This document shows, piece after piece, positions 43,500 through 56,285 of a stretch of 64,000 bases of DNA. A program made the translations under genes and the position numbers. This DNA is from Hemerocallis citrina (Eukaryota; Streptophyta; Magnoliopsida; Asparagales; Asphodelaceae), in NCBI GenBank assembly GCA_017893485.1, contig CM030367.1:90841121-90905120 (forward strand), given 5' to 3'. Within the stretch, counting starts at the first letter, position 1. Each line of letters begins with the position of its first letter. The notes below the pieces were generated by a model that did no database searches, had not been told where the DNA came from, and worked only from the letters and a program-made list of their open reading frames with translations.

Positions 43500-43770
43500 A
43501 TTTCACACTTGGCCCATTCAGAATCACAACCAAAAGGAGAGCCGTGAAGAGGGTACTCACCTCTGTCACGCTTTAGCTCTCACCAGTGATTTCTCACCCA
43601 AAAACACACACTCACCCTAACCACGGACACAAACAAAGAGGGAGTTGTGAAGAGGATACCTTCACCTCTCACACGCTTTTACTCTCTCTAGTGATTTCTC
43701 ACAAACACTAACAGACACCTGCACGGATTAGTGAGAAGCAACATCTTCACTCTCTCACTCACGAAAAACC
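43500..43770. repeat. Tandem repeat of about 105-115 bp
   Basis: Three diverged copies of a block with GAGTTGTGAAGAGG, TCACCTCTCACACGCTTT and CTCTAGTGATTTCTCAC occur at about 43,540, 43,640 and 43,725. Function unknown. Confidence 0.6.
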
Positions 43771-43779
43771 TGAAACAAT

Positions 43780-44780
43780 CACAACTAATTGAAGCATCAT
43801 CTTCTCCTCTCGCCCCTACGGGCGATGGATGTTGTGGATTGCAAGTTCACTAATGAAGGCGTAATGGCGGCGCTGTTGCGAATCCTGTGGCAGTTTGTTA
43901 ACGGATGTCGAATTCAGGGTGCGACTTCCACACTACCAACCAAAAACAGATACAGCTCCACCTCTACAATTTCTATAGTACATCTCATGGGGGGACCCCG
44001 TCTGCGGGCCCAAGCCCCACCTTGTGCTGTAACGATGTGCACCTCATGGGGGGAGCCCATCTTTGGGCCATAGCCCCACAATCGTGCTGCACATCATACG
44101 TCACACCTAGACAACACCGATCCCAGGCACCTCCTCCACTCCTCCCTCCCTAACAATATCCAAATCAAACTGCTGCCGTCTTTAACTCCGACATTACAAT
44201 CACACATATTCTCTCTTCTTTGCATACACAACCAGCATCTCAACATCCAAATCGTAGCTGCAGATCACCGCGGTTGGTGTTAAGTGCGAGGACATGGTGG
44301 CGGTAGCGATGGTGCCGCAACCGGCACCGAAGAAGGGGATAATAATGATGCACAATGGTGTATGGGCAAACTCCTCTTTCCTCCGACGCATAACTATGTT
44401 CCTGTCACACGAGTAGCCCCGGTCAGTGCCTGGTGGTCGTCGACCTCGACCTCAGTCTCAATCGGTGGAGATGGTGGAGGTCGATCGGTGGAGAGGGAGG
44501 AGCTCGGAAGGGGGGGGGGGCGATCGCGCGGAGAGGGAGGAGGTCGGAGGAGAGGGAGGAGATCGGTGGAGTGCTAGAGAACCGGATCTGGGCCCGTTCA
44601 TAGCTCGTCGGTGGAGGGAGGGGCCGATCGGGATCTGGGCCCGTTCTGAGCCATCGGTGGAGCGGCAGGACTGTGAAGTCGCGATGGGAAGGAGATGAAC
44701 TAGAAGGAGGGACGATGGCTTTCCTTGCGACGGGGCAGCGGCTACGAGCCCAAGTCGCTACCCCCCACTAAGCTTAGATC
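43780..44780. other. GC-rich segment of unclear origin
   Basis: The segment has a much higher GC content than its surroundings. It includes two copies of CTCATGGGGGGA..CCCATCT (43,985 and 44,042), purine arrays GGAGAGGGAGGAG (44,490-44,570), a doubled GATCTGGGCCCGTTC (44,587 and 44,633), and a hairpin TTTCTCTCTC...GAGAGAGAAA just outside (44,823-44,855). Frames over it are open but low-complexity and unconserved in style. It could be the leader part of the LTR or captured host sequence; I cannot tell. Confidence 0.35.
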
Positions 44781-45354
44781 TAGGTTATCTTTTGGGGTTT
44801 TTTTTTGGGGGGGGGGGGGTTAGTTTCTCTCTCAAGACTTTTCTAGAGAGAGAAACTCTGGGAGGAGTTAATGGACATCATGCTTGTATGTTCTATTATC
44901 GAAATAGTTTAACACAAAAAAACACCAATTTGTTGAAAACACATATAACTCACTTAAATAAGATTATAAGAATACATTTAAAACTCCATTATAAATAAAA
45001 TATAACTCTCTGAAAAATATCGTAATCTGTAGTAAAAATATCATCTAAAACAGTAGAGTAATAATCCAAAATAAAGAGGAAATAATCATTTAAAAGAAAT
45101 GAAGAACTCAACAAAATGGCCAGAACAGCACATGACGGTCGACCGCACAAAAGGACAGACGACTATCAAATAGGGAATTCTCAAAATGGCAGCACGTCGG
45201 TCGACCGGGCGGTCGACCGTGACCTGCATGTTTTGATATGATACTTGATTAAAACTTGTAAATTCAAAATCTAATTCCTGAGATGATAAAACATATATAG
45301 TATAACATATATGAGTTATTAAAACACTTCAAATCATATAAAGATCTCAAAATA

Positions 45355-45421
45355 GCATTTTTTCACAAAAATCACCCAAAACAGATATATATAGCATTTT
45401 TTCACAAAAATCACCCAAAAC

Positions 45422-45460
<39 letters not shown>
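45355..45460. repeat. Duplicated 38-41 bp unit and (TA)n array
   Basis: TAGCATTTTTTCACAAAAAT and CACCCAAAACAGATATATA occur twice in succession (45,353 and 45,392), the second copy running into a (TA)n array up to 45,458. Confidence 0.8.
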
Positions 45461-45461
<1 letters not shown>

Positions 45462-46512
45462 ATAAGGATTTAAGCGTCGATTTTTGCATCAGAATTCACC
45501 TAAAAGGAGTAGTGTATAGTTCAAAACCATCTCATTACCAAAACAATTCAAATCCAATTAAAACTTCTCAAAACATCAACTTTTGACAACTCTTCAAATA
45601 GTATAAGTGCATATGTATATATATATATGTATGTTCGCATCAGTAACATCAGGTAACTCAGTGTATATATATGCAGTATTAAGTTCAAAACACCTCAGTG
45701 CTAAAACAACTCATATCAGATCAAGATTGCACAAATACACCCAAAACTCAAATTCGGTCAGCATATACATCAGACCCGAAAACCCCCCTTTTCCCTAAAC
45801 ATCAAAACTTGATCCTTTTAATTCAAACTACTCTTGCAATTTCATTAAACATGCACACCACCTCTTACATCGGGTACCCATGAATATCTTCTATTAAAAC
45901 ATGCATATAATCAAGTTTCTATTCATCAAACCATCAAAACAGAGCGTATACTTAACATACATAGTGTAATGCCCTGATTTTTCATTTAATGAAAAATTAT
46001 TTATTTTTGCACGTAGTGTGCACGTGCAATATTTTTAGTAATTATTTTCATTATGATGAGTATAGATAATTAAATATGTGCTTTTAATCATTTTTGTATA
46101 AAGCCCTCTTTCAATTAGACAAGAAGCCTTCTTCTTAGAGCCCAAAATTTAATTTATTTATTTTCTTTTTATAATTATTATTTTGGCTCATAAACTAAAG
46201 CCCATGAGCTATTTTAATTTTTTAATACAACTTGTAATGTAGAATACATTTTAAAGATTATTTTTATATAAAATATAATGTACAAAATTTTGGAGGCAAA
46301 TGCTTGCACGTGCATTGCACGTACACGTGCAAAGTGCACTTCCCAAGCATGGCCGGTTTTGGAGCTTTGGAGGGAAATCAAAATTTTCAAGTGGAGTCAT
46401 GGTGGTGGTGGTTACTTGATCATAGGTGGTTAGTGTAACTCCTCCTTAAATCTTAGTCATTTGCTTCTAACTCCTACTTCAATCTTAGCCATCCATTTCT
46501 CTAGATTTTTAG

Positions 46513-46520
46513 TATAAATA
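46513..46520 (+). promoter_or_regulatory. TATA box of solo LTR C
   Basis: TATAAATA followed by a C-rich run and, about 30 bases on, a plausible transcription start region. It lies about 550 bases into the 3.3-kb LTR. Confidence 0.5.
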
Positions 46521-47461
46521 CCCCCCCCGCCCCCTAGCCTAGTTATTCTTGTGCTTATTATTTCCACCAAACCTATAGTCTAAAATACATTATTTAGTAG
46601 TATACAAGTGAGTAAAAGATTGAGAGATTCTGTGGGGATTGTGCTTGCATCAATCAAGAAGAGGAGAGGCCGGTTTCATCAAAGTGGAGTGCTCGGGTTT
46701 TGGCTTGTGGAGTGCTCGGGTTTGGCTAATGTGCGCGCATCTAGGAGGAGGATCGTTCGTTGCAAGGACATTCGTTTAGGAGGTTGCTAGTTGTATTCTT
46801 CTCTTCAATAAGGTGGGTAAATTTTCCATATTTCTAAGTAGGAATGCATGCTAGATTTGAATGGAATGAATGATGCATGAAAAAGATTAATAAGAGTACA
46901 CATTTAATTGGAAAAATGATCTATAAATTGATTGAAATGTTGATGTGCAAATGTATGTGGTTCTATTATTAAAATTCAAGTTGTATGCAAAATGATTATG
47001 GCTATGGAGTGTGTAAAGAAAACTTCGTTATTAGCATTAAAAATTGTATGCAAGGATTAATAAATTGACAATGTCGCTTTATGTGCTTAAATAGATATTT
47101 TGTTATGACATTGTAATGAATGAGTTAGAATGTAATTGTTATGTTTGTGAAATGAATAAAAGCAGGAAATTGGTGTAGAGATTAGTGAAATTAAAATGTT
47201 GAAAAAAAAAGAAAGGTGTTAGTAGTAGTATATCAGATTAACCAAATTGTATGGTAGATATGTGTTAATTATTGGGAAAAATATATTTAATCATTTAAGA
47301 AGATTACTTTTATATACTGGAGTATAATTCATGATGGGAATGATTAATCTGGAATTTTTACAGTATGTTAGTAAGAGCAAGTTGAAATGAAAATTTGATG
47401 AACATCGAAATGTTTCTACTAAACAGAGAGGGTCGTTTTATTTTGAAATTCGAATTACACT

Positions 47462-47730
47462 ATGACAACCCCAGCCTATAGCTCGAGTGGTCGGATCGCT
47501 CTTAATTGCTACAGTATATGCGGGGGTTTCTCCGAGGTTGAGGGATCGAATCCCGTTAACACCGTATATTTTGTTTCGAACTTTTAAAATAATCAGTTTC
47601 GGCCGAGAGCACTTAATGCTCTCAGCCTCTCTTCTAACGCGTGCAGCACTCGGCCTAGTGGCCTGTGCCTTCGGTTGGTTTCCCTGTGGTCGCCGGTTCG
47701 ACTCTTGGTCTCGACTGTTGATTATGTTGT
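47462..47730 (+). repeat. Two tRNA-like (SINE-like) modules in solo LTR C
   Basis: Module 1: A-box-like TAGCTCGAGTGG (47,479-47,490) and B-box-like GGATCGAATCC (47,543-47,553). Module 2: TCGGCCTAGTGGCC (47,650-47,663) and GGTTCGACTC (47,695-47,704). The spacing of 40-55 bases is that of polymerase III internal promoters. Module 2 aligns with 22,449-22,502 in copy 1. No full tRNA cloverleaf is formed. Confidence 0.5.
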
Positions 47731-49847
47731 GGGAAAAATAAATTTTTTGGGTGTTTTAAATGATTAAAAAAATATGGAAAAAATATGATTATTATCCTAA
47801 AATTATGTGGGACTTGTGAAAAATAGTTTGAGAATTATTTGCATGATGTGGAGTATGTTTAGAGAATAAAATTATAATTTAGAACTATACGTTCTATACT
47901 TGCATTTTTATAAAAGTTGTACTTTGCAAAAGACTTAAATGGAATATTAGAAAAGAAAATACGAATAAGAAAGGAATTATGTGAAGTGATGTGAATTATT
48001 CTCATTTGGAGAATAGTGCGACAAATTATGAAGTGTAAATGTCCATCTTTAATTGAATAACTAGTGATGTGGTTTCTTTAATGTGAAAATAACATTTCAT
48101 GAGTTACATGATGAATAGTTGAGTTTCATGTATAATTATGGACTATTGAACAATTTAGAAATCATGATTGGAAAAGAGAAATATTTTTTCAGTATGACAA
48201 CTCAACATGTGAACTTATGAATTGAAATTGAAAATTAGAGTATAGCCAAACTCACACCGGCAAGCGAAAAAAAGATAAATTGTGATTATTGATATTGAAA
48301 AGACCAGGTTTAGGTCATTATGAAATGAAAGAAATAAGACCGGTAGTAGTGAGAGGGCTAACTCTAGAGCTTTGATTTTGGTCATGATTTCATTAAAATT
48401 AAGGATTAGTTACATAGTGAAGAGGTGATAAAAGAAAGAGAAAAACATCGAGTATGAGGGCCATTGGATTGTCGGCGAGAGCGTATCCCAGGATGTCCCA
48501 TGATGAGTCATGATAGGGCGTGGATACTGCTCCAGAGTACCGTCCCGGTGGCGACGCTCGTGGGATGTTTGAAGACTACGGGTGGTGTCATGTCTATGGT
48601 AGGAGCTGAATTACCACAGGATGCCTGCATGATGAGTCATGTGTCAGTGCGATGAGATTCCCTCCAGGGCGCCTAGACATGAGTTCGTAGGTCAGAAAAC
48701 ATCTAGGATACTTACCGTAGTTACAGTAGTAGATTAAGCCATAATGAGGGATTGAACCCTACAAAGATGAAGAACGATTAAGGGCTTTCCCTCGGACCTA
48801 TGTAGTATGGGATGCATAGAATCCGAACAAGTGCGCATTAGTGTCATGTAACATGAATAAATGCATTAAGGACTAAGTGCACAATCACAACACGACATCA
48901 TTAGGGTATTCCCTTTAGTTTGATATGTGACAAGTTTGTGTTTGATAAATATTGAAAATTAGTTATACTATTTCCAGCATAGAGAGGATGGCCGTGTATA
49001 ATGTTCGTCGGTTGAATAAACTGACGTACCCACAGTTTTATATGCAGGGTAATGACATGATAAAGGTTAAAGAGGAACAGATGCTTAAAGATTATTCAAA
49101 GTTGTTGTACATTTATTTAAATGTTGTAATTTTACTTCCGCTGTGCAGTATAAAAGTGTAAAGTTCTATATAAACTCTGATGTAAAGTGAAAAGTTCAAA
49201 TTTCCTTATAAAATTGTACTAAATGAAGTGGAAAGATCCTGTAGAACTCTTGAATTCAGTTGTATTTGGGGTTCGGGGCGTTACACATAGTAAAGAAGAA
49301 GTTTTATTAGCTTTCATGCAATATTATCATACAATTTCATATATATATTCAAATCAGCAACAATGTGAACGAAAATAACATACCCATGATTTCTATTAGG
49401 TTCTTTAACAATCTCAAGTCATTAAATTAGGGTTTCAATCATTAATAGTGTAGTTTCATGAAAAGATCCACTTTTTAGTTCATCTACTCATCAAAATTCT
49501 TTATATCCTCATACAATCATCTAACATGCTTTCTAATAGATAAATCATCACATACAACATACTTAGAACAATAAGAAAACAAACATATGTCACCCACCTT
49601 TTTGAAGAATCAACCGAAGATAATAAAGAAATAAAAAAAATCTCTTCTTTCGCAAGAAAACCTAGATCCTCGCTTTAAAACTCCAAGAAAATAATAATAG
49701 AAAATCCCTTTGTTTTGTGCAGCAGAAAGACGGCTGCACCTCACCCTATATAGACCGGAATTCTAAGTATCTAGGGTTTTGAATAGATTTGTAAAATACA
49801 TCTTTTAAATATATCTTTACATTGGACTTCCCCCCTTTTGCGACTCT

Positions 49848-51227
49848 ATGCGATTGGTTAGGAGTATGGCCAGATGCATCGGTGAAATTGTTAGCATCTC
49901 CTCTTCGGCGAGGCTTGCCTCTGGTAGCTTGCAGATTGAGGCTCTTTTTCGTCGCTCGGAGAAGGCCTCGCGGATTGAAGCTTTTTGTTTGAGAGATGGT
50001 ATCTCTTCCTTCACCGTATCCGTGCAATATCATGATGCTTTTTGCCCCTCTGGTCCCCCTCCGCCCTCCTCTAGGATTTCTCAGTCCAGCATTAAACCGG
50101 AGTCCTCCTCCCAATTCCATCCAGGCTCCTCCTCGATATCTAATTCCAACCTGTCTTTGGTGAAAGGTTCTCATAAACTGCCCGCTAGGAGAAAGTTCCC
50201 TCTCCCTAACAAGCATTACTCCTCCCCAAGCAACACGAAAATCTCTCCTTCTAAAGAGCCTAATCTTGTGTGGATCAACCCCGACATCTCTTCTCAGCAG
50301 GCCTCCACGGCCTACGTCTTCCGTCCCCCTCCCCTGCATCTCAACTGACCCCTCTTCCTCCTTCTCTGTCTCCAAAGGCTACGCCTTCAGTCAAGAGCAG
50401 CCCGGTTCATCCATCTCCCACTCTTGCTCCTTCTCCCAAGCCATCCGAGGCCTCTTCTCAATGGCCTGCTTGGGAAGTCAACCTGCACTTCGCCTCTGAC
50501 TGGGAAAAATTCCGACATCTTGCGCACTTTCCCACCTCTTCCGTTTCAGCGCCGCTTATTCCTCCCTGCAATGTCAAGCAATCGCCTTCCACTAAAGCTA
50601 TTGGATGGATAGACCAAGACAATTTACTTCTTGAAGAAGAAGCGGAACTGAACTGTGAACTCTCTAACAAACATGTATCCACCTGCCCTTCTCCCTTTTT
50701 TCCATCGCTCTATTATTGTCATCGCTGACTATTTTTTTACTTACTTTCAATTTGGAATTTTCTATTCTCCTTACTATTTCTCGCTACGAGACACTTTCTT
50801 TCTCGACTTCTCCCCGATTATTAGCTCTTCTTTTCACGGGTGGTTATCCCCAGATCGAGAGGAAAAAGCACGGGCTATTTTGAAAGTCCCGGCCTCTGGT
50901 GCTCCTCCCTATTCCGATCTTAATATTGAGATCAAGGCCCTGGAGGCCTCGGGCCCTTCTTCCCACTCTTACTATCCACTCTCTTCTCCCCCTATAAGTT
51001 CTAACTCTGCCGAGGATGTTCCGCTCTCCTTTCCTCTTAAGGTTGTTACGGCTCCAGCACTCAAGTCATCATCTTTCTGCAGTCACTCTAAACGTATCAT
51101 CAGGTATAGTGCGCGCCTTAAGGCTAAAAAACCTTTATCCTCCCTATCATCTCCTTCCTTTGGTTCAGTGCAGCAAGCGTTAGATTCTTCGAGAATCACT
51201 CCCCCACTTACCTTCCCTCCTATTTAG
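49848..51227 (+). pseudogene. LINE ORF1 region
   Basis: Three overlapping open pieces (49,848-50,348; 50,270-50,728; 50,655-51,227) in different frames encode a Ser/Pro-rich protein with basic patches (e.g. KLPARRKFPLPNKHY and SARLKAKKPLSS). Position before the endonuclease and composition fit LINE ORF1, an RNA-binding chaperone. I see no CCHC knuckle or clear RRM, so the assignment rests on position. Frameshifts separate the pieces. Confidence 0.5.
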
Positions 51228-51424
51228 CATAATTTATTAGGTTCCATCTTTCACACTCAATTCGACTCATTATCGGATTCAGAGATGGCTTCCCTGGCTC
51301 AGGATATGGGCTTCCTTATCGAATTGGATGATTCGACTATTCTCTCCGACCCTAGGCAATTAGAACGTATCAGAGTCAGGGAGCATCTGAACATTAATGA
51401 TTAGTGTCTCTTGAAATATCCGGG

Positions 51425-54400
51425 GCTTCAGCTGCCCCGTCAAAAAGAGGGCGATTTATGATTTAATTATTTCCTCCCACTGCGACCTCATCTCTATCCA
51501 AGAATCGAAACTTGATTCGCCCGCCTCCATCTCCTTTCGCTCGTTAGGAGGATCCACCATCTCCAAGTGGATCTCTCTTGACGCGATAGGATCCAAGGGA
51601 GGCATCGATTTTCTCTTTGATCGCAGTTCACCGTCTGGATTTTTTTTTCTTATTGTCCAACTACACTGGAAGACCCACAACAGTGATCTCTCCGTTATCT
51701 CGGTTTACGGCCCCTTCTCGTCTGAGTGATGGCCACTCTTTTGGAACGAATTCCAATCGTTACACATTTACACTTGCGGTCTCTGTTTTCTCTGCGGAGA
51801 TTTTAATGTTACCAGGTTCGCTTCCGAAAGGTCGAACCCGATTTCCTCGAATAATCAATTCTGTTCCTTTAACGATTGCATCAGGGATCTCCAGTTATCC
51901 GACCTGAAGATTAATGGCAGATCTTTTACCTGGTCTAACCAGCGTCAACCCCCGACGATGGCCAAACTAGACCGTTTCCTCGTTTCCCAAGCTTGGATTT
52001 CTCAGTTCCAAAACTCGTTCTTCAAGTCCTTACCCAACCCCTCCTTCGATCACGTCCCTATCGCACTTTACTCTAACTTCCACTTCTCTCACCATCACAA
52101 GTTTTGGTTTGAAAAATTTTGGTTACAAGACCAACTCTTCGTTAATCTAGTTGGAGAATGTCTTGCTTCTATCTCTGGCTCCTCCGGCCTTGGAAATATC
52201 CTTCTCAAACTCCACGCTATTAAATATGGTTGCAAGATCTCGCATCGTGAAAGACAGGACAACACCAACTTCCTTAAAAATTTTCTTCTCTCCTCGATTG
52301 AGTCCTTAGATAAGATGGAGGAGCAGGGCCCCTTATTGGAATCTTTTCGTTCCGAACGGCGATCTTGCAAGCTTGAATATGCTAATATCCTTCTTCAGGA
52401 CCATATTAAATGGGCTCAAAGAGCCAGAGTCAAATGGCTTAAGGAAGGTGATTCCAATACCGCCTTTTTCCATAACTTTGCTTCTCATAGGCAACGTTGT
52501 AACCGGATCTCTTCGATCAGTGACAACGGGGTGGATCTCAATTCCGATTCGGAGTTTCATCTAGCCTTCCTTACTTTCTATAAAAATCTTATTGGATCGC
52601 ACAAACAACGTTCTATTGGCCGTGATTGGCACCAACTCTACGGGACTCAATCCATTGACCTTTCTTCTCTTGAAGACCCTTTCTCCCTGGAAGAGATCCA
52701 AACGGCTGTGTTCGCTTTAAAAAGCGACTCGGCGCCTGGACCGGAAGGATTCCCCAATTTTTTCTTCCAAAAATTCTGGCACTGGCTTAAAGACAATCTT
52801 CTTAATATGTTTAAAGATCTTCACCAAGGTTCCTTTTCTTTTGACCGTATCAACTATGCACACATCGTGCTCATCCCCAAAATGGTGGGTGCGCACATGG
52901 TCGCCAACTTTAGACCTATCAGCTTGATCAATACTACTTTCAAAATCATCATGAAAGTTCTCTCCTCTAGATTGAGTGCGGTCATTTTGCCCCTCATTGA
53001 CCCAGCTCAACCGGACTTCATCAAGGATTGCTTTATCCTTGATAGAATTGCTTCGGCACAAGAGATTATCTCCCAATGCCACAAATCGCGATCCGAGGGT
53101 ATCCTTCTCAAACTTGACTTCCAAAAAGCTTACGACAATGTAAGCTGGGATTTCCTTTTTAACATTCTCCTTCATCGGGGCTTCGGTCCCAAATGGATTG
53201 GGTTGATTAAATCCAGCCTGTTCTCAGGAACCTCTTCTATCATAATCAATGGCTCGGAAGGTCACAAGTTCAAAATCAAATGTGGTCTACGACAAGGGGA
53301 CCCTCTTTCCTCCCTTTTATTTTCTCTTGTTGCAGACGTTTTCAATAAACTTCTTCGCAATGCTTGCAAAGCACAGGTGATCGAAGGTCTCGGTAGCTCT
53401 CACCGTTTCGATGATGTTCTTAATTTGCAATACGCTGACGACACTATTATCTTCACTAAACTGACCCCGCACTCCCTGCGTAACCTTAAACTCCTCTTAT
53501 ACTGCTTTGAAATGGCATCGGGTCTTTCAATCAATTTTCAAAAATCTTCGGTTCTTTGGCTGGGAGGTTCTCCTAATCGCCAGATAGAGGTTTCCAACTT
53601 TTTAAATTGCCCTATCACCTCTTTCCCCATCACGTATTTGGAGATCCCCCTTCGATGGGGTAAATTGCAAAAGTCTGATTGGTTCCCTTTAATTGATAAA
53701 ATAGAAACCATACTCAATGTGTGGACTGGCAAATTGTTTTTCCGGGGTGGAAGATTGATCCTTCTTAACTCTATTCTCTCCGCTATTCCTCTTTTTATGA
53801 TGTCTTTCTATTTCATTCCTTCCTGGGTGATCAAGCGGATTGACCAAATTAGAAGTAATTTTTTGTGGACTGGTTCCTCGAATTTTAAGCAGGGTTCCCA
53901 CCTTTGCAACTAGAAACTTGTTTGCTCCTCTAAAGTTAGTGGTGGGCTGGGGGTATTGAATCTCAGAAACCATAACATAGCACTCTTGGGTAAATGGCTT
54001 TGGTATTTTCAAAAACTCGACCACTTACCTTGGATCCAATGTATCAAGGGTAATTGTTTTTCCTCTAGCAACTGGTGGGAATTCCCCCCTTCTATTAGTC
54101 GTAATGCCTCCCCGTTCTGGAAAGGGGTTTGGAAAGCAGCCGCAGCTTTCCAGTGTGGCATCTCCCGTATCTGTTCCGACGGTTCCAAGACCAAATTTTG
54201 GACTGACCTCTGGATCGGCAACACTAAACTTTCTTCAGCTTACCCGTTTCTTTTCCGATTGGCTGTCAACCCTTCAGCCTCAGTGGCTGAGTCTTTCACC
54301 ACGGTTAATTCTATTAGGCAATGGATCATCCCCTTCTCGGAAGATCTGTCTCCTTTCCTGACTCCTGCTTTTAATGAGCTCCTTTCTATCCTGAATAACT

Positions 54401-55024
54401 TCGAGTGGCGGCCGATTGAAGACGTCACTTGGCGTTGGAACTCGGCCGGGGTTTTCTCGGTTAGTTCATTTTACAACTTTCTCAACTTTCGGGGCATCAA
54501 CTCCCCCTTCACTAACTTTATTTGGAATTCTTGCGCTCCCCCTTAAGGTCAAGATCACCTCCTGGCTAGCTTTAAACAACAAATTGCTCACTGTGGAAGT
54601 TCTGAACAAGAGGAACCTAGCATGGGGACAACTCTGTCCCGTGCGCTCAGAGTTTTCGGAAGATGTTAACCATCTTTTCGTGGGTTGCTCCTTCATCGCC
54701 CCGATGTGGAAAATTTGTGCGCTCGCTTGGGAAATCCCTTCCATTCCTTCCAACTTATCGTCATGTTGGTCCCCGCCGCCAACGAGTACTAAGTTTCGCA
54801 AAGCGTGGAACCTATCGGTTCAAATTATCATTTGGGTGTTGTGGTTGGAAAGAAATAAGAGATTATTCAAACATTGCGCTTCTCCCATCGCTTCTTTGAT
54901 AGAAGAATTTTTATTCCTGTTTAAGTTCTGGTCTTCGAAGTTAAAGATCGAAGACAGAGACTCCCTTTACTGTCGTAGATTAGACGACTCCTTTCTTTGC
55001 CTTACCAATCTTAATGCTTTGTAA
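51425..55024 (+). pseudogene. LINE ORF2: endonuclease, reverse transcriptase, zf-RVT
   Basis: The apurinic-type endonuclease begins near 51,440 (DLIISSHCDLISIQESKLD, later CGDFNVTRFASERS and INGRSFTWSNQR). From 51,958 a 651-codon stretch includes SDSAPGPEGFPNFFFQKFW, LIPKM...FRPISLINTTFKI, KLDFQKAYDNVSWDFL, CGLRQGDPLSSLLFSLV and the catalytic LQYADDTIIF (53,430). A TAG at 53,911 replaces an expected Trp; the same frame resumes with GGLGVLNLRNHNIALLGKWL. After a frameshift near 54,540 the C-terminus is KVKITSWLALNNKLL, DVNHLFVGCSF, IIWVLWLERNKRLF, ending at 55,024. RT motifs are intact but the whole is broken at three or more points. Confidence 0.88.
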
Positions 55025-56285
55025 TTACTGTTTTATTCTTTATGGTAACCGCTTGCTTCCTCGCAGGCTTGATGCTGATGCTGGTTTCTCTCTTTTGGGC
55101 ACCTCTTTTGTTGCCTCTTTGTTTTTGTTGGATTCAGCTGGGCTAGTTCTCAGCTGTGTATGTATTTTCTTTTTCTTACCTCTGTTGCTCTAGCTCTCTC
55201 TTGACTGCTCTTTTGTTCGGTTAGCCGGATGTGGCATATGGTTTCATGGTTCTTTTGGTGCTTGCGGCATAGTATTGCAACTGCTCTGTTTTATTTTGGT
55301 GGAGGCCCTGTTTATGCCTCCCTTTGGGCCGGGTTGACTGTTGTTGTGTTGTTCTGTTTTGACTGGTTCTTAATGTTATTAATTATGAAGCTTTTTATGG
55401 CTTGGAGACTGTTGTGGTGGTTTTATCTCATTTTGCTTGTCTGTTCAGTTGCTCGGTTGGCCAAGTCTGGCCTGATGCTTATTGCCCTTGGTAGCGATTG
55501 GGCTATGCTTATTTCTCTTCTCTTTTTTGGCTGTGCGGCCTTTCAGCCATCTCCTTCTTTGGTATGCCGTTGGTGTTTGTTGACTATTATTGTTTTCTTC
55601 TCTGCTTGGGAGCTTAGCCCAGTGTCCTGTTGGCACGGTCGGGTGCTCGCTTATTGCATTTCGACTGATTTTTCATGGCGTCGTAGCGCGTTGGATGTGT
55701 CATCGCCACTTTTGGCATCGCCAGCTCAGGTTTTCCCGGTTGTTGGTTGGTCTCACTGTGCATTTTCCGATCTAGGCCCACTCACCCTTAGCGCTGCTTT
55801 CTGGACTTGCTAGTTTGTAGGGGTTTGGTCGCTAGGGATTTCCCCTGAGAGGGCCTCCCATCTTCCCTGCTCTCTTTGGTGATCTAGCGAGTGGGGTCGG
55901 TCCGTGCTTTGGTCGGCGTTTCCCTCGCTTCAGCGCTGCTGCGTGTTTTTTTTTCAGGGTCTGGCCCCTAGCGGGCTCCCCCTCCGGCCTGCAGGCGGCA
56001 TTTTTCGATCCGACGATGACCCAACTGTGCTCTTTCCTGATGCCCATTTGTGCCTCCCCACTCAGTTGAGGGGGCTTTTTCCTTGAACTCCAGCTTTTAG
56101 ATTGCTAGTGTGCGTTTTGGTCTTTGTCATTTGCCTCTATGTTTGATTGTGTCGTGGCTCTTCTTGTTGTAGCTGCTCAGTGTTTTGTTGTCTTTGATTT
56201 TACGGCTCGTAAAACTTCTTTGTACTGTTTATTTATTAATATATTTTTTGATATGGCTGGAGTCGTTAGACTCTATCCGATCCAT
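55025..56285 (+). other. LINE 3' untranslated tail
   Basis: About 1.26 kb of T- and G-rich DNA between the ORF2 stop and the A-run. A 194-codon frame at 55,229-55,813 encodes an unusual hydrophobic Trp/Phe/Leu-rich sequence, which is what T/G-rich DNA produces by chance; I do not call it a gene. Confidence 0.6.

Larger units (their letters stand above)
45965..49285 (+). mobile_element. Solo LTR, family C, 3,321 bp, TSD CATAG
   Basis: It begins TGTAATGCCCTGATTTTTC and ends GGTTCGGGGCGTTACA, with CATAG directly outside both ends (45,960-45,964; 49,286-49,290). No gag, pol, PBS or PPT is present. It has a TATAAATA box at 46,513-46,520, tRNA-like modules at 47,460-47,730 and the conserved GGACCTATGTAGTATGGGAT block at 48,797. 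It was inserted into an older family C LTR of opposite direction. The frames 46,608-46,790 and 48,464-48,655 are not convincing genes. Confidence 0.9.

Noticed and set aside
44284..44698. 97- and 90-codon GC-rich frames
   Set aside because: They overlap in different frames over a low-complexity GGAGAGG array with no recognisable domain.
55229..55813. 194-codon frame with a hydrophobic, membrane-like sequence
   Set aside because: It lies in the T/G-rich 3' tail of the LINE; Phe/Leu/Trp/Val excess follows from base composition and the surrounding frames look alike.
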